A stretch of 64,000 nucleotides of DNA, taken from contig NZNW01000013.1 of assembly GCA_002695065.1 (NCBI GenBank), positions 1-64,000 on the forward strand. The letters run 5' to 3'. The stretch comes from Salinicola sp. GTDB lineage: Bacteria; Pseudomonadota; Gammaproteobacteria; Pseudomonadales; Halomonadaceae. Shown in pieces: positions 35,701 to 43,789 of the stretch. A program made the translations under genes and the position numbers. The first letter of the stretch is position 1, and every line of letters starts with the position of its first letter. The notes under the pieces are model-generated. The model had not been told where the DNA came from, ran no database searches, and was given only the letters and a program-made list of their open reading frames with translations.

Positions 35701-36707
35701 ACGGCGACGACACCGGCGATGGTGGGGGCGAGGATGCGGTCGCGGCCAGCGAGGACCTGCCGGCGACGCTGGACATCGAGGTCAGCCGCGAGCGGGATCC
35801 GGTACCGCGGCCCAGTATCCGTGCGCTGTTCGATTTCCCGCGGGGGCCACGCCCGGGAACCTTCCTGCACGGCTTGCTGGAAACGCTCGACTTCGATCGC
35901 CTGGACGAGCCCGGCTATGCCGTGGCGCTGCGCCGGGAGATCGACCGCCGTCTGGCGACCAGCGGATTCGATGCCGAGTGGGCGCCGCTGTTGCAGGCGC
36001 TGCTGCTGGAGCGGCTGCGCTCGCCGTTGATGGCCGTCGACGGCCACTCGGTGCGCCTCGATCGCCTCGAGTCATGGCGGCCCGAGCTCGAGTTCTGGCT
36101 GCCGGCATCGGCAGCCTGGAGCGAGCCGCTGGATCGTCTCGTCTCACGGCTCGAGCCGCTGCCAGGCCGACGACCCCGGCTGACGCCGCGCAAGCTCAAC
36201 GGCATGCTCAAGGGCTATATCGATCTGGTCTTCGAATCGGGAGGGCGCTGGTACGTGCTCGACTGGAAATCCAATCATCTGGGCGATACGCCGGACGACT
36301 ACCAGGGCGAGCGCCTGGCCGCGGCGATGGTGGATCACCGCTACGACCTGCAGTACGTGCTCTACGTGCTGGCGCTACACCGCCTGCTCGCGTCGCGGCT
36401 GGAGGATTACGATTACGACCGGCACATGGGCGGCGCCTGCTACGTCTTCCTGCGGGGACTTTCCGAGGCGCCGCTGTCCATGGCGCCCAAAGCCGCGCCT
36501 GAGTCTGCCAAGGCGCCCAAAGACGCGCCTGAGTCTGCCATGGCGGCCCAGGGCGCGTTCGAGCCTGGCATGGCGTCCGAAGTCGCCCCCGGGGTGTTCC
36601 ACCGGCGCCCGTCGCGGGCGTTGATCGAGGCGCTGGATGCGTGGCTCGAGGGTGACGCCGGGCCGGCGGGCGCGTTGCTGCGACAACCCACGGAGATACC
36701 GACATGA
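32775..36707 (+). CDS. recB: Exodeoxyribonuclease V subunit beta (RecB)
   Basis: A 1310-residue helicase-nuclease. UvrD-type motifs: Walker A EASAGTGKTF (34-42), VTFTEAATAELRGRIR, IDEFQDTDPVQYRIF, IGDPKQAIYAFRGADIH, VTVHKSKGLEYPIVLLP and RLLYVALTRAA. The C-terminal RecB nuclease domain shows GYIDLVFESG and LDWKSNHLG with the metal-binding Asp and Lys. Together with RecC and RecD it degrades or processes double-strand ends. It overlaps recC and recD by 4 bp each. Near the C-terminus, before the conserved HRRPSRAL, a 39-residue tandem-repeat insertion occurs (see 36480-36596). Confidence 0.96.
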   Translation: MTDSRDRADAAMDEEVVPLALDGLPLTGRHLIEASAGTGKTFTLAALYVRLVLGPLPGREAVDFPRPLTPPEILVVTFTEAATAELRGRIRARLKQARDWLLARPEDRADPVLATLLAPLAATGETACRGGAKRLDQAARLMDEAAIFTIHGFCQRMLTRHAFDAGARFSAELLQDGQALLARAVEDYWRCEFYPLDERWQRQIRSRWSGPEALTTALRPLLKDGEPQPLWVDGVAVTAPTSLAALLGGFEREMEKRQEIESALRGHWDGEAIRQTLQGAFDADALKKNSYKPEELETRLAAFQSWLEQGSFDKAEDVTDSSGRFWLSQEKLAGATKKNAAVPEHPFFGWLDRLAEAGTPFDAIASQVLVHARDRIAIAFAEEKRRRGLWEFSDLLNDLDAALAPGRNGGDAALRLAARIRQELPVALIDEFQDTDPVQYRIFSQVYRAPESDPTATALLMIGDPKQAIYAFRGADIHTYLRARRATPSRFTLMRNFRSTQTMVEATNALFQRHPQPFGSAEIPFVAIDSQPKPTRLVDRDGGPVSALGVWWPDTERYSQGDYQATMASATRAEVQRLLEGEWRFAGATGERAVQPADIAILVRNGPEALKVRRALADGGIRSVYLSEKSSVFDTPQAFELLQLFEAVAQPRQDARLKAALATQLLNDSPRALEALLADELAWEREVERFGDYHRQWQRRGVLPMLRRVMQDFRVAERLAQRVDGERALTDLLHLGELAQNAQQRLDGEQALLRWWHRALQEGVATLDSQALSQRLESDEDLVRVVTVHKSKGLEYPIVLLPFVCSHRPAEPDRRTGLLAVRPPGDEGSVLVASPDDDHQREADLARLDEDVRLLYVALTRAAYACRLGVAHVGRGRGQGGCLHETALGRLLGSAQTDDGAALLDRLRQGQRDGWLAVEPLPEPPDHRLRAAMAAPETKPARIFDGEIDDDWWIASYTSLIADARRTVGEEEEAWNGDDTGDGGGEDAVAASEDLPATLDIEVSRERDPVPRPSIRALFDFPRGPRPGTFLHGLLETLDFDRLDEPGYAVALRREIDRRLATSGFDAEWAPLLQALLLERLRSPLMAVDGHSVRLDRLESWRPELEFWLPASAAWSEPLDRLVSRLEPLPGRRPRLTPRKLNGMLKGYIDLVFESGGRWYVLDWKSNHLGDTPDDYQGERLAAAMVDHRYDLQYVLYVLALHRLLASRLEDYDYDRHMGGACYVFLRGLSEAPLSMAPKAAPESAKAPKDAPESAMAAQGAFEPGMASEVAPGVFHRRPSRALIEALDAWLEGDAGPAGALLRQPTEIPT
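36480..36596 (+). repeat. In-frame 30-bp tandem repeat in the RecB nuclease domain
   Basis: Three full 30-bp units (36480, 36510, 36540) and one 27-bp unit (36570) encode residues about 1236-1274: MAPKAAPESA, KAPKDAPESA, MAAQGAFEPG, MASEVAPGV. Units 1 and 2 differ at only 2 of 30 bases, so expansion is recent. The unit length keeps the frame. Confidence 0.88.
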
Positions 36708-38797
36708 GTTGCCGACCGTCGACAACGCAGCCGAATCGTGGGGCGAGCCCCGGCTCGCAGGGCGCGGACCAGTTCTCGCTGGCCCTGGATGGCGACGACG
36801 CCCCCATGTCGCCGACCGCGGCCGAGGCCGGCGCGCTCAGCCGTGACACCCTGCTGGCGGCGCTGTCGCTATGGGTGGCGCTGGGCTGGCTGCGCCAGTT
36901 GGACCGCCACTTCGCGCTCTTTCTGCTCGAACGCGATCCCGCCGCCGATCCGCTGGTCGGCCTGGCTGCAGCGCTGGTCAGCCATCAGGTGGGCCGGGGC
37001 CATGTCTGCCTGTCGCTCTCCCGGGTGCTGGACGCACCACGCTCCGCGCTGTCGTTGCCGCCCCTGGAGAACGAGGGCGAGAACGAATCGGCGGAGGCGG
37101 TGGTGCTGCCGGAATCCCTGCTCGACCCGGTCACGCCGGCGCGATGGTTCGCCGCGCTGATCGGCTCCACCACCGTTGCCGAGGCGACGGCGGCCGAGGG
37201 GCTCGCCACACCGCTGGTCGTGGACGGCGACCGGGTCTACCTGCGCCGGTACTGGCAGGCCGAGAGCGCGGTGGCGGCACGACTGCGCCAGCGTCTGGGG
37301 CCGCCGTTGGCGGTTGACGAGGGGCTGTCCACGCGACTGCAGGCTCTGTTCGCCGGCAATCGGCGCGAGCAGGGCGAACCTGACTGGCAGCGCGTGGCGT
37401 GCGCCCTGGCGCTGCGGCAGCGGCTGACGATCATCTCCGGCGGGCCGGGAACCGGCAAGACCACCACCGTGACTCGCCTGCTGGCGCTGCTGCAGGAGCA
37501 GTCGCTGTCGGGCGAGGGCGAGCCGCTGCGGATACGGCTGGCCGCGCCCACCGGCAAGGCGGCCGCCAGGCTATCGGAGTCGATCGCGGGAGCGGTCGGC
37601 CGGCTGGAGGTCTCCGACGCCGTGCGCGCCGCCATACCCCAGGAGGCGCAGACGCTCCACCGGCTGCTGGGGGCGCGCCCGGACACGCGCCACTTCCGCC
37701 ATCATGCCGAGGCGCCGCTGAGCCTCGACCTGCTGGTGGTGGACGAGGCCTCGATGGTCGATCTCGAGATGATGGCGGCGCTGCTCGATGCCATGCCGGC
37801 GGAGGCGCGCCTGATCCTGCTTGGCGACAAGGATCAACTGGCCTCGGTGGAGGCGGGCTCGGTGCTGGGCGATCTGTGTGCGGGGGCCGGCGACGCCGGA
37901 TACTCCGAGGCGACTCGCGACTATCTCCAGGCGATCGCGGGCGAGCCGTTGCCCGTTGCCGCCGAGACCAATCCGCTGGCCGATCACGTGGCGATGCTGC
38001 GCCGGAGTTTCCGCTTCCGGTCGGACAGCGGCATCGGGGCTCTCGCCAGGGCCGCCAACGCCGGCGATGGCCGCGACTTCACGCGGCTGTTGAAATCGGG
38101 TTTCCAGGATGTGGAGACGCTAGACATCGACGCGGCGGCATTCGAGCGGGCCGTGGTGACAGGCTACCGGCCGCTGTTCGAGGCGCTACGTGGCGGGGCG
38201 GACGTGGCATCGATTCTTGCCCTGCAGGGCCGCTTCCAGGTGCTGTGCGCCCTGCGCCGCGGGCCCTGGGGCGTCGAGGGGCTGAACGATCGCATCGCCC
38301 GGGCGCTGTGGCAGCAGGGCTGGATCTCGCGCACCGATGGCTGGTTCGCCGGCCGCCCGGTGATGGTGACCCACAACGACCCCCAACTGGGGCTCTACAA
38401 CGGCGACCTGGGGCTGACGTTGGCCGATGACGCCGGCCGGCTGCGGGTCTGTTTCCCGCAGGGTGACGGTATCCGCCAGGTACTGCCGTCGCGGCTCGAT
38501 GCCGCGGCGACGGCATTCGCGATGACCGTGCACAAATCCCAGGGATCGGAGTTCGATCACGTCCTGTTCGCACTGCCGGCGCGGGCCAATCCCATCGTCA
38601 CCCGGGAGCTGATCTACACTGGCATCACGCGAGCCCGCTCGCGGCTGACGCTGGCGCTGGCACAGGGTGGCAACGACGAGCGGACGTTACGCGAGGCCAT
38701 CGCCCGGCAGGTGGTCAGGGACAGCGCGATCGCGGAGCGGCTGCTGGGTCTGCCAGGATCATCCGTGCCAAGGGATTCGTCAGGGAGTGAAACATGA
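36704..38797 (+). CDS. recD: Exodeoxyribonuclease V subunit alpha (RecD)
   Basis: A 697-residue superfamily 1 5'-3' helicase. Walker A SGGPGTGKTTTVTRLLALLQ is at about 245, then RLAAPTGKAAARLSES, LLVVDEASMVDLEMM, LILLGDKDQLASVEAGSVLGD and the late TVHKSQGSEFDHVL and YTGITRAR motifs. The first roughly 35 residues are variable. It is the third gene of recC-recB-recD (the usual gammaproteobacterial ptrA gene is absent between recC and recB) and overlaps the creatininase-family gene by 4 bp. Confidence 0.96.
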   Translation: MSCRPSTTQPNRGASPGSQGADQFSLALDGDDAPMSPTAAEAGALSRDTLLAALSLWVALGWLRQLDRHFALFLLERDPAADPLVGLAAALVSHQVGRGHVCLSLSRVLDAPRSALSLPPLENEGENESAEAVVLPESLLDPVTPARWFAALIGSTTVAEATAAEGLATPLVVDGDRVYLRRYWQAESAVAARLRQRLGPPLAVDEGLSTRLQALFAGNRREQGEPDWQRVACALALRQRLTIISGGPGTGKTTTVTRLLALLQEQSLSGEGEPLRIRLAAPTGKAAARLSESIAGAVGRLEVSDAVRAAIPQEAQTLHRLLGARPDTRHFRHHAEAPLSLDLLVVDEASMVDLEMMAALLDAMPAEARLILLGDKDQLASVEAGSVLGDLCAGAGDAGYSEATRDYLQAIAGEPLPVAAETNPLADHVAMLRRSFRFRSDSGIGALARAANAGDGRDFTRLLKSGFQDVETLDIDAAAFERAVVTGYRPLFEALRGGADVASILALQGRFQVLCALRRGPWGVEGLNDRIARALWQQGWISRTDGWFAGRPVMVTHNDPQLGLYNGDLGLTLADDAGRLRVCFPQGDGIRQVLPSRLDAAATAFAMTVHKSQGSEFDHVLFALPARANPIVTRELIYTGITRARSRLTLALAQGGNDERTLREAIARQVVRDSAIAERLLGLPGSSVPRDSSGSET

Positions 38798-39582
38798 GTG
38801 TCCACGAGTGGCAGGAACTGACCACGACGGAAATGGCCGGACTGGTCGACGCGGGGACGGTGGCCGTGCTGCCGCTGGCGGCGATCGAGCAGCACGGCGC
38901 GCATCTGCCGCTTTCCACCGATCTGGACATCGGACTGGGCCTGCTCGAGGCGGCGGCGACAAGACTCGCACCGGACCGGAACGTGATCCTGCTGCCGCCG
39001 CTGGCGCTGGGCTCGAGTCTGGAACACGCCGATTTCACGGGGACGTTGAGCCTGCTGCCGGAAACGGCGATCGCGGTCATCGAGGCGCTGGGCGAGGCGG
39101 TGAGCCGCGCCGGTATTCGCCGTCTGGTGCTGTTCAACAGCCACGGCGGCAACAAGGCGGTCATTGACCTGGCCGCGCTCAAGCTGCGGGCGAGGCACGC
39201 CATGCTGGTGGTCAAGGCCAACTACTTCCGCTTCACGCCGCCGGCGCAGACGCTGCCCGCCGAGGAACTCCGCCATGGCCTGCACGGCGGCGCGCTGGAA
39301 ACGTCGATGATGCTACATCTCGCCCCGGACAAGGTTCGGGTTGCCCGGCTGGCCGATGCGGTCTCCGAAGGGCGAATCCGCGAGCAGGCCGGATCGACCC
39401 TGGGCCCGGAGGGGGATGCCGGCTACGCCTGGATGGCGCAGGATCTGCACGCCAGCGGAGTGACCGGCAATGCGACCCTGGCCGACGCCGAGACCGGGCG
39501 TCGGCTGGTCGATCATTTCGGCGCCCGGCTGGCGCAGGTGATCGAGGAGGCGGGAGAGTTCGATCTCGACACCCTGCGTTGA
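38794..39582 (+). CDS. Creatininase family metallohydrolase
   Basis: A 262-residue amidohydrolase. Metal ligands are seen in LAAIEQHGAHLPLSTDLD (Glu32, His34, Asp43), with NSHGGN around His117 and HGGALETSMML around Glu169. The family includes creatininase, the mycofactocin peptidase MftE and the archaeal formamide hydrolase ArfB, which acts on the GTP cyclohydrolase product in archaeal flavin/F420 synthesis. It overlaps recD by 4 bp, yet its neighbours on the other side are GTP cyclohydrolase II and a RibD-type reductase, so an ArfB-like role on a GTP-derived pyrimidine is the most attractive guess. A small GACGCC/GGCGTC hairpin follows the stop. Confidence 0.9.
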   Translation: MSVHEWQELTTTEMAGLVDAGTVAVLPLAAIEQHGAHLPLSTDLDIGLGLLEAAATRLAPDRNVILLPPLALGSSLEHADFTGTLSLLPETAIAVIEALGEAVSRAGIRRLVLFNSHGGNKAVIDLAALKLRARHAMLVVKANYFRFTPPAQTLPAEELRHGLHGGALETSMMLHLAPDKVRVARLADAVSEGRIREQAGSTLGPEGDAGYAWMAQDLHASGVTGNATLADAETGRRLVDHFGARLAQVIEEAGEFDLDTLR

Positions 39583-39653
39583 CGCCATCCGGCGTCGGGG
39601 TGACGGGGTGCGTCTCCCGAACGCCGATGGTTGCGGCGACGATTGGGTGAGGC

Positions 39654-40793
39654 TCAGCGCGCCACCGGACGCCGGAAAGGCGTGGCCGATTCCTTCTCGC
39701 CGTCGTCGAGAACCTCTTCCAGCCAGTGGCCGGCGCGCTTGGCCTTGGCGTTCAGGTAGCGTCGGTTCTGCTTGGTCAGCTTGCCGTAGACGCCGCGCCG
39801 GTTGACCACCTCGACGCCGCCCTGGTCCATGGCGGCGATCTTCTCGGGGTTGTTGGTCAACAGTTCGATCCGCGCGATCTCCAACTGCTCGAGCATCTCC
39901 AGCGCGACTTCGTAGGTTCGCTCGTCCTCCCCGAACCCGAGTACCTGGTCGGCGTCGACCGTGTCCAGGCCGCCATCCTGCAGGGTATAGGCACGCAGCT
40001 TGTTGGCCAGCCCGATACCCCGGCCTTCCTGGGCGAGATAGAGCAGCACGCCGCCGCCGCGTTCGTCGATGGTGCGCACGCTCTCGCGCAGCTGCTCGCC
40101 GCAGTCGCAGCGCAAGCTGCCGAACAGATCGCCGGTGAGGCAGGCCGAATGGAGACGCACCGGCACCGCATCGCTCCATTCGCGGCGATCGCCGATCACG
40201 ATCGCGATGTGCTCGCGCATGCCGTCGGCCTCCCGGAACATGACGAATTTCGCGCGTTCGGCGTGGGACAGCGGGATCTCCGCGTCACTGGTGCGCTTGA
40301 GGAAGCGTGACCGGCTTTCGGAGTAGGCATCGATCTGCTCGGCGGCGACCGCCAGAACGGTGCCCTCCGCGACCAGCGCCTCGACCTGGGCGCGCTGGGC
40401 GTGGCTGACCTCGGCGACCACGGCCGCGGGGATCAGCAGGCCGATTCGCATCAGATCCAGCGCCGCCTCGCTTGCCGGATCGGCGGCGACGGGCTGGCGA
40501 TCCACGGGCAACCGCTGCGTTTCGTCACTGGCCCAGGCGACGATGGCGTGGGCGCCGTCGGCGGGGGCGACCGGCACCAGCCCCACGCGCGGGCCGAAGT
40601 CGATGCCCAGCCGCGCCAGGCGGTGGCGGGTCAGCGCCAGTGCGGCCGGGCCGCCGGCCAGCGCCGGCAGTGCCGCCAGCGCGTCGTCGTCGCAGCCCTC
40701 GAGCGGGTGGACCACCACGTCGCCGCTGGGGGCACGCACGAGAACCGGGAGGCCGCGTCGCAGATCGAATATCGCGCGTTCTACCTGTCGCAT
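39654..40793 (-). CDS. GTP cyclohydrolase II (long form with N-terminal extension)
   Basis: A 379-residue protein. The C-terminal half is a full GTP cyclohydrolase II: zinc ligands Cys218, Cys229 and Cys231 in HSACLTGDLFGSLRCDCGEQ, then LYLAQEGRGIGLANKLRAY, GFGEDERTY and LLTNNPEK. It opens the imidazole ring of GTP giving formate and a diaminopyrimidine, the first step of riboflavin synthesis and of toxoflavin-type azapteridines. The roughly 200-residue N-terminal part is the extension also seen in alphaproteobacterial long forms. A strong AAGGAGACGATC ribosome site precedes the ATG. It diverges from the RibD-type reductase, 157 bp apart. Confidence 0.92.
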   Translation of the reverse strand: MRQVERAIFDLRRGLPVLVRAPSGDVVVHPLEGCDDDALAALPALAGGPAALALTRHRLARLGIDFGPRVGLVPVAPADGAHAIVAWASDETQRLPVDRQPVAADPASEAALDLMRIGLLIPAAVVAEVSHAQRAQVEALVAEGTVLAVAAEQIDAYSESRSRFLKRTSDAEIPLSHAERAKFVMFREADGMREHIAIVIGDRREWSDAVPVRLHSACLTGDLFGSLRCDCGEQLRESVRTIDERGGGVLLYLAQEGRGIGLANKLRAYTLQDGGLDTVDADQVLGFGEDERTYEVALEMLEQLEIARIELLTNNPEKIAAMDQGGVEVVNRRGVYGKLTKQNRRYLNAKAKRAGHWLEEVLDDGEKESATPFRRPVAR

Positions 40794-40950
40794 GATCGTC
40801 TCCTTATCCTGTCGTCCATGATCAGTCTCATCTGTGATCGCTATCCGTGATTGGCACCCATGACCGGCGTGAAAGAGCGGCGAGGTGAAACGGAATGACG
40901 GCGCTCACCGCCGAACGCTCTCCGCCAAGGGCGATCTTTGTTACGCTGTG

Positions 40951-41874
40951 ATGCCGTCTGGCCAAGGAATGACCGTGACTGCCTCGTCCGATAATCCCGC
41001 TCATGCCGTTACACCCACCGTGTCCGCGCCCCAGGCCTGGCGCTGGCTTCGCCAGGTGGCGGCCCTGACCCGTGACGACACCTTCGACGGTACCGTCGTC
41101 GATGGGCATCATCGCCTGGAAGTCGACGACGCCGGCGACTGGCGCTGCAGCCATCCGGTCGACGAGGAGGCCGCGCAGCTGCTGTCGATCTGGTTGCCGT
41201 GGTGCACCGCGGCGTTGCTCCGGGGGCCACGTGTCATCGCCCAGTTCGGCCAGAGCCTGGACGGTCGCATTGCGACGGTCACCGGTGCTTCCCACTACGT
41301 GACCGGACAGCAGAGCCTGGTCCACCTGCATCGGATGCGGGCGCTGGTCGACGCGGTCGTGGTCGGTGCCGGTACGGTCGATGCCGACGATCCGCAGCTG
41401 ACGGTGCGCCATGTCGAGGGCGACAACCCGCTGCGGGTGGTGCTCGACCCGCGGGGCCGGGTGCCGGCCGACCGCAATGTCTTCCGCCAGCCGGCGGCGC
41501 CGACCTGGCACCTCGTCAACCAAGGTGTCGAAGGCCATGGGCTTGCGGCGCATGTCAGCGTCAAATCGCTGCCGCAGGGGGCGGCCGGCGTCGATCCCGC
41601 CAGCGTTCTCGCTGTGCTGGCCGAGCAAGGCCATCGTCGGATCCTGATCGAGGGTGGCGGGCTGACGATCTCCCGCTTTCTCGAGGCGGACTGTCTCGAC
41701 CGATTGCACAGCGTGGTCGCACCCATGCTGATCGGGTCCGGCCGTCCGGCGCTGACGCTGCCGGAGATCGAGACGCTGGAGGTGGCGCTGCGACCGGCCT
41801 GTCGCCATTTCCGCCTCGGCCAGGACATGCTGTTCGATCTCGATCTGCGCGATAGAACTCCATCGGCCTCCTGA
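40951..41874 (+). CDS. RibD C-terminal (pyrimidine reductase) domain protein
   Basis: About 307 residues; the reductase half (about 90-300) is recognisable by VIAQFGQSLDGRIAT, YVTGQQSLVHLHRMRALVDAVVVGAGTV, DDPQLTVR, LRVVLDPRGRVP and ILIEGGGLTISRFLE. The usual RibD deaminase domain (HAE and PCxxxGRTPPC motifs) is missing; the first 80 residues are unrelated to it. RibD reductases turn the ribosyl side chain into ribityl using NADPH. Divergent from the GTP cyclohydrolase II gene, it could act on that enzyme's product. The start is uncertain: ATG 40951 or 40969, neither with a good ribosome site. It ends 2 bp from the stop of the convergent flippase-like gene. Confidence 0.85.
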   Translation: MPSGQGMTVTASSDNPAHAVTPTVSAPQAWRWLRQVAALTRDDTFDGTVVDGHHRLEVDDAGDWRCSHPVDEEAAQLLSIWLPWCTAALLRGPRVIAQFGQSLDGRIATVTGASHYVTGQQSLVHLHRMRALVDAVVVGAGTVDADDPQLTVRHVEGDNPLRVVLDPRGRVPADRNVFRQPAAPTWHLVNQGVEGHGLAAHVSVKSLPQGAAGVDPASVLAVLAEQGHRRILIEGGGLTISRFLEADCLDRLHSVVAPMLIGSGRPALTLPEIETLEVALRPACRHFRLGQDMLFDLDLRDRTPSAS

Positions 41875-41876
41875 TC

Positions 41877-42866
41877 TCATCCGGGATGTCCCTCCGCTGC
41901 CATCTTGCGGCGAACCGAGGCTGCCCGGCTCGCACGCCGGTCCCACAACAGCACTCCCAATCCCGGCAGGCTGGCGGCGAGCACGAGCAGGCCGTAGGCC
42001 ACTGAGAGCGCGACTCCCTCCTGGGCCGGCAGGCCGGCCAGGGGCCAGATCACTGCGGCGGCCCCTTCCCTTAGCCCCCAACCGGCGACGGTCAGGGGGA
42101 TCGCCATGGCCATCAGCAGGGGCGGGATCAGCGGCAGCAACTGCGGGATCGGCCGCTGGAGGCCGAGGGCCTGGGCGGCGCAGAGAAAGACGGCGACGTA
42201 GGTGGCGGTCACCAGCAGCGAGCTGAGCAGTTGGGCGGGCCACACGGATGCCGTCAGCAACGCCCGCCTGATGTCCTGGCCGAAGGTCGCCAGGGCCGTC
42301 CAGCGCCACCGCCTCGATACGCCGATGACGATGCCGACCAGCAGCAGTGCCGCCAGCAGAAGCCACGTCAGGGTCGTCGCCTGGGCTTGCCACGCCCGGG
42401 CGATGCCGTGGCGTAGGTCCGGCGAGAGACAGATGGCGGCGACCGCCACGAGCAGCAGCGCCACCTGTCCGGAGGCGCGCTCGATGATCACGGCGCGAAC
42501 CGCCGGCCCCGATGCCGGGGGATGGCCGCCACCGGAGTGTGTCCGGGTATTGCCGTGGCGCCAGGCTCGGGCGGCGTCTCCCAGGACGCCGCCCGGCAGC
42601 ACCTGGTTGAGGAAGGTGGCCAGATAGTATTCGCGGATGGCCACGGGCCACCGCAGCGCGATGCCGATCCGGTGCGCCGTCATCCGCCAGCGCCAGGCCG
42701 AGATCGCGACCTGGGGAATGCCGAGCAGGACCGCGACCGCGACCCAGGCCGGCGACAGCGCCATGAGCCGTTCCAGCAGCTGGCCGGTATCCAGTTTCCA
42801 CGCCAGTAGGCCCAGCAGCGCCAGCGTCACGGCCAGCCGCAGCCAGGGCGACAGCCACCGGTTCAC
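41877..42866 (-). CDS. Lysylphosphatidylglycerol synthase-type/flippase-like membrane protein
   Basis: A 329-residue inner-membrane protein with about eight helices of the LPG_synthase_TM/AglD (UPF0104) family, without the catalytic lysyl-transferase domain. QVAISAWRWRMTAHRIG, YYLATFLNQVLPGGVLGDAARAW and TVAGWGLREGAAA are the family's conserved blocks. Such proteins are linked to lipid-linked sugar transfer or lipid translocation. It overlaps the methyltransferase stop by 4 bp (42863-42866) and is the last gene of the PTPS-GT-methyltransferase chain. Confidence 0.88.
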   Translation of the reverse strand: MNRWLSPWLRLAVTLALLGLLAWKLDTGQLLERLMALSPAWVAVAVLLGIPQVAISAWRWRMTAHRIGIALRWPVAIREYYLATFLNQVLPGGVLGDAARAWRHGNTRTHSGGGHPPASGPAVRAVIIERASGQVALLLVAVAAICLSPDLRHGIARAWQAQATTLTWLLLAALLLVGIVIGVSRRWRWTALATFGQDIRRALLTASVWPAQLLSSLLVTATYVAVFLCAAQALGLQRPIPQLLPLIPPLLMAMAIPLTVAGWGLREGAAAVIWPLAGLPAQEGVALSVAYGLLVLAASLPGLGVLLWDRRASRAASVRRKMAAEGHPG

Positions 42867-43789
42867 GCTCGCGCTCCCGAGGGCGTTCCGCCGGTCGGGG
42901 TCGCCAGCAGATCGCGGTGACCCACGGTCAACGTCGCCCGCTCACGCCGCAGATCGTCGAGACGGCGGGCATGCCAATGGTCGACACGGTCCCGCTGCTG
43001 CGGCAGTTGCTCGTGAAGCGCCTTGCGCCAGCCGGCCATCAGCGCCTCGGCGAGAGGCAGCGATTCCGGCCCGAGCCGCCAGGGGGACGCGGCTTCACGG
43101 ATAAGGTAGCCGCGGCGGTGGAAGCTCTCGCGAAGCCGTCGGGGAGCCTCGCTGCCCACCGCCGGGCCGCCCCCCTTGTCGCGATGCTGGTGGGCCTGGA
43201 GCGCGGCGAGCATGAAGCGGTCGTCGTCGCCGTAAAGCGCGCTGCCGCCGGCATCGTGGAAACGGATCAGGCCATCGATACTGAGGGCGAACAGCACCGC
43301 ACAGCCGCTACGCTGGCAGGCATCGGCCAATGCCTCGATATCGGCGGCCGTCAGCAGGTCGAACAGCGCCGAGGCGGTGACCAGGTCGGCGCCCTCCAGG
43401 CCGTGCTCCCAGGCCGCCGTCAGGCTCAGTTGGTCGGTCTCCAGGTGGATCGGCTGGCCGTCGGCACTCGACAGCGACTCGCAGCGAAGTCGGGCCTGGG
43501 CCAGCAGCCCGGCGTCGTGGTCGATGAGTCGCCAGGACTGGGCGCCCTGCAGCCGCGGTGCCAGATAGCGCAGATTGGAGCCGCTGCCGCAGCCCAGGTC
43601 GACCACGCTGCGTGGTGTCTCGAGCGACCGGGCCTCGCGCGGTGGGTGCGCCGCGGCGCGGCGCGTCAGCCACTGATCCACGGCGTGGGTGAGCTGGGCA
43701 TCGCGCGCCCTGTGATCGGCGGGCTCCCTCAGCGTCAGCCATTGATCGCTGAACAGCGCGTCGGTGGCGGGTAGCTGCGACATCGGCAT
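42863..43789 (-). CDS. Class I SAM-dependent methyltransferase
   Basis: A 308-residue protein with SAM-binding motif I VVDLGCGSGSNLRYLAPRL at about 62-80, motif II acidic residue in LIDHDAGLLAQAR, and ADLVTASALFDLL as motif IV. The start ATG 43789 overlaps the glycosyltransferase stop by one base (TGATG) and the stop overlaps the flippase-like gene, so three genes are tightly coupled. The C-terminal 100 residues (Arg-rich, helical) are not recognised. The acceptor is unknown; by context it could be a pterin-like base or a sugar. Confidence 0.88.
   Translation of the reverse strand: MPMSQLPATDALFSDQWLTLREPADHRARDAQLTHAVDQWLTRRAAAHPPREARSLETPRSVVDLGCGSGSNLRYLAPRLQGAQSWRLIDHDAGLLAQARLRCESLSSADGQPIHLETDQLSLTAAWEHGLEGADLVTASALFDLLTAADIEALADACQRSGCAVLFALSIDGLIRFHDAGGSALYGDDDRFMLAALQAHQHRDKGGGPAVGSEAPRRLRESFHRRGYLIREAASPWRLGPESLPLAEALMAGWRKALHEQLPQQRDRVDHWHARRLDDLRRERATLTVGHRDLLATPTGGTPSGARA

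Noticed and set aside
32940..36047. A 1035-codon open frame on the minus strand across recB
   Set aside because: It is antisense to a fully recognisable RecB, has Gln/Arg/His-rich shadow composition and no family motifs. Long antisense frames are expected at this GC content.
36480..36596. RecB repeats considered as a CRISPR-like array
   Set aside because: Units are contiguous, in frame and without spacers; they are a coding tandem repeat.
29014..38797. recBCD plus sbcDC and endonuclease V read as an anti-phage defence island
   Set aside because: These are housekeeping repair genes 20 kb apart with no toxin, restriction, CBASS or retron components nearby.
39654..41874. Reading the GTP cyclohydrolase II and RibD-like genes as the riboflavin operon
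   Set aside because: No RibB, RibE, RibH or RibD deaminase domain is present here; the pair is surrounded by modification and membrane genes.
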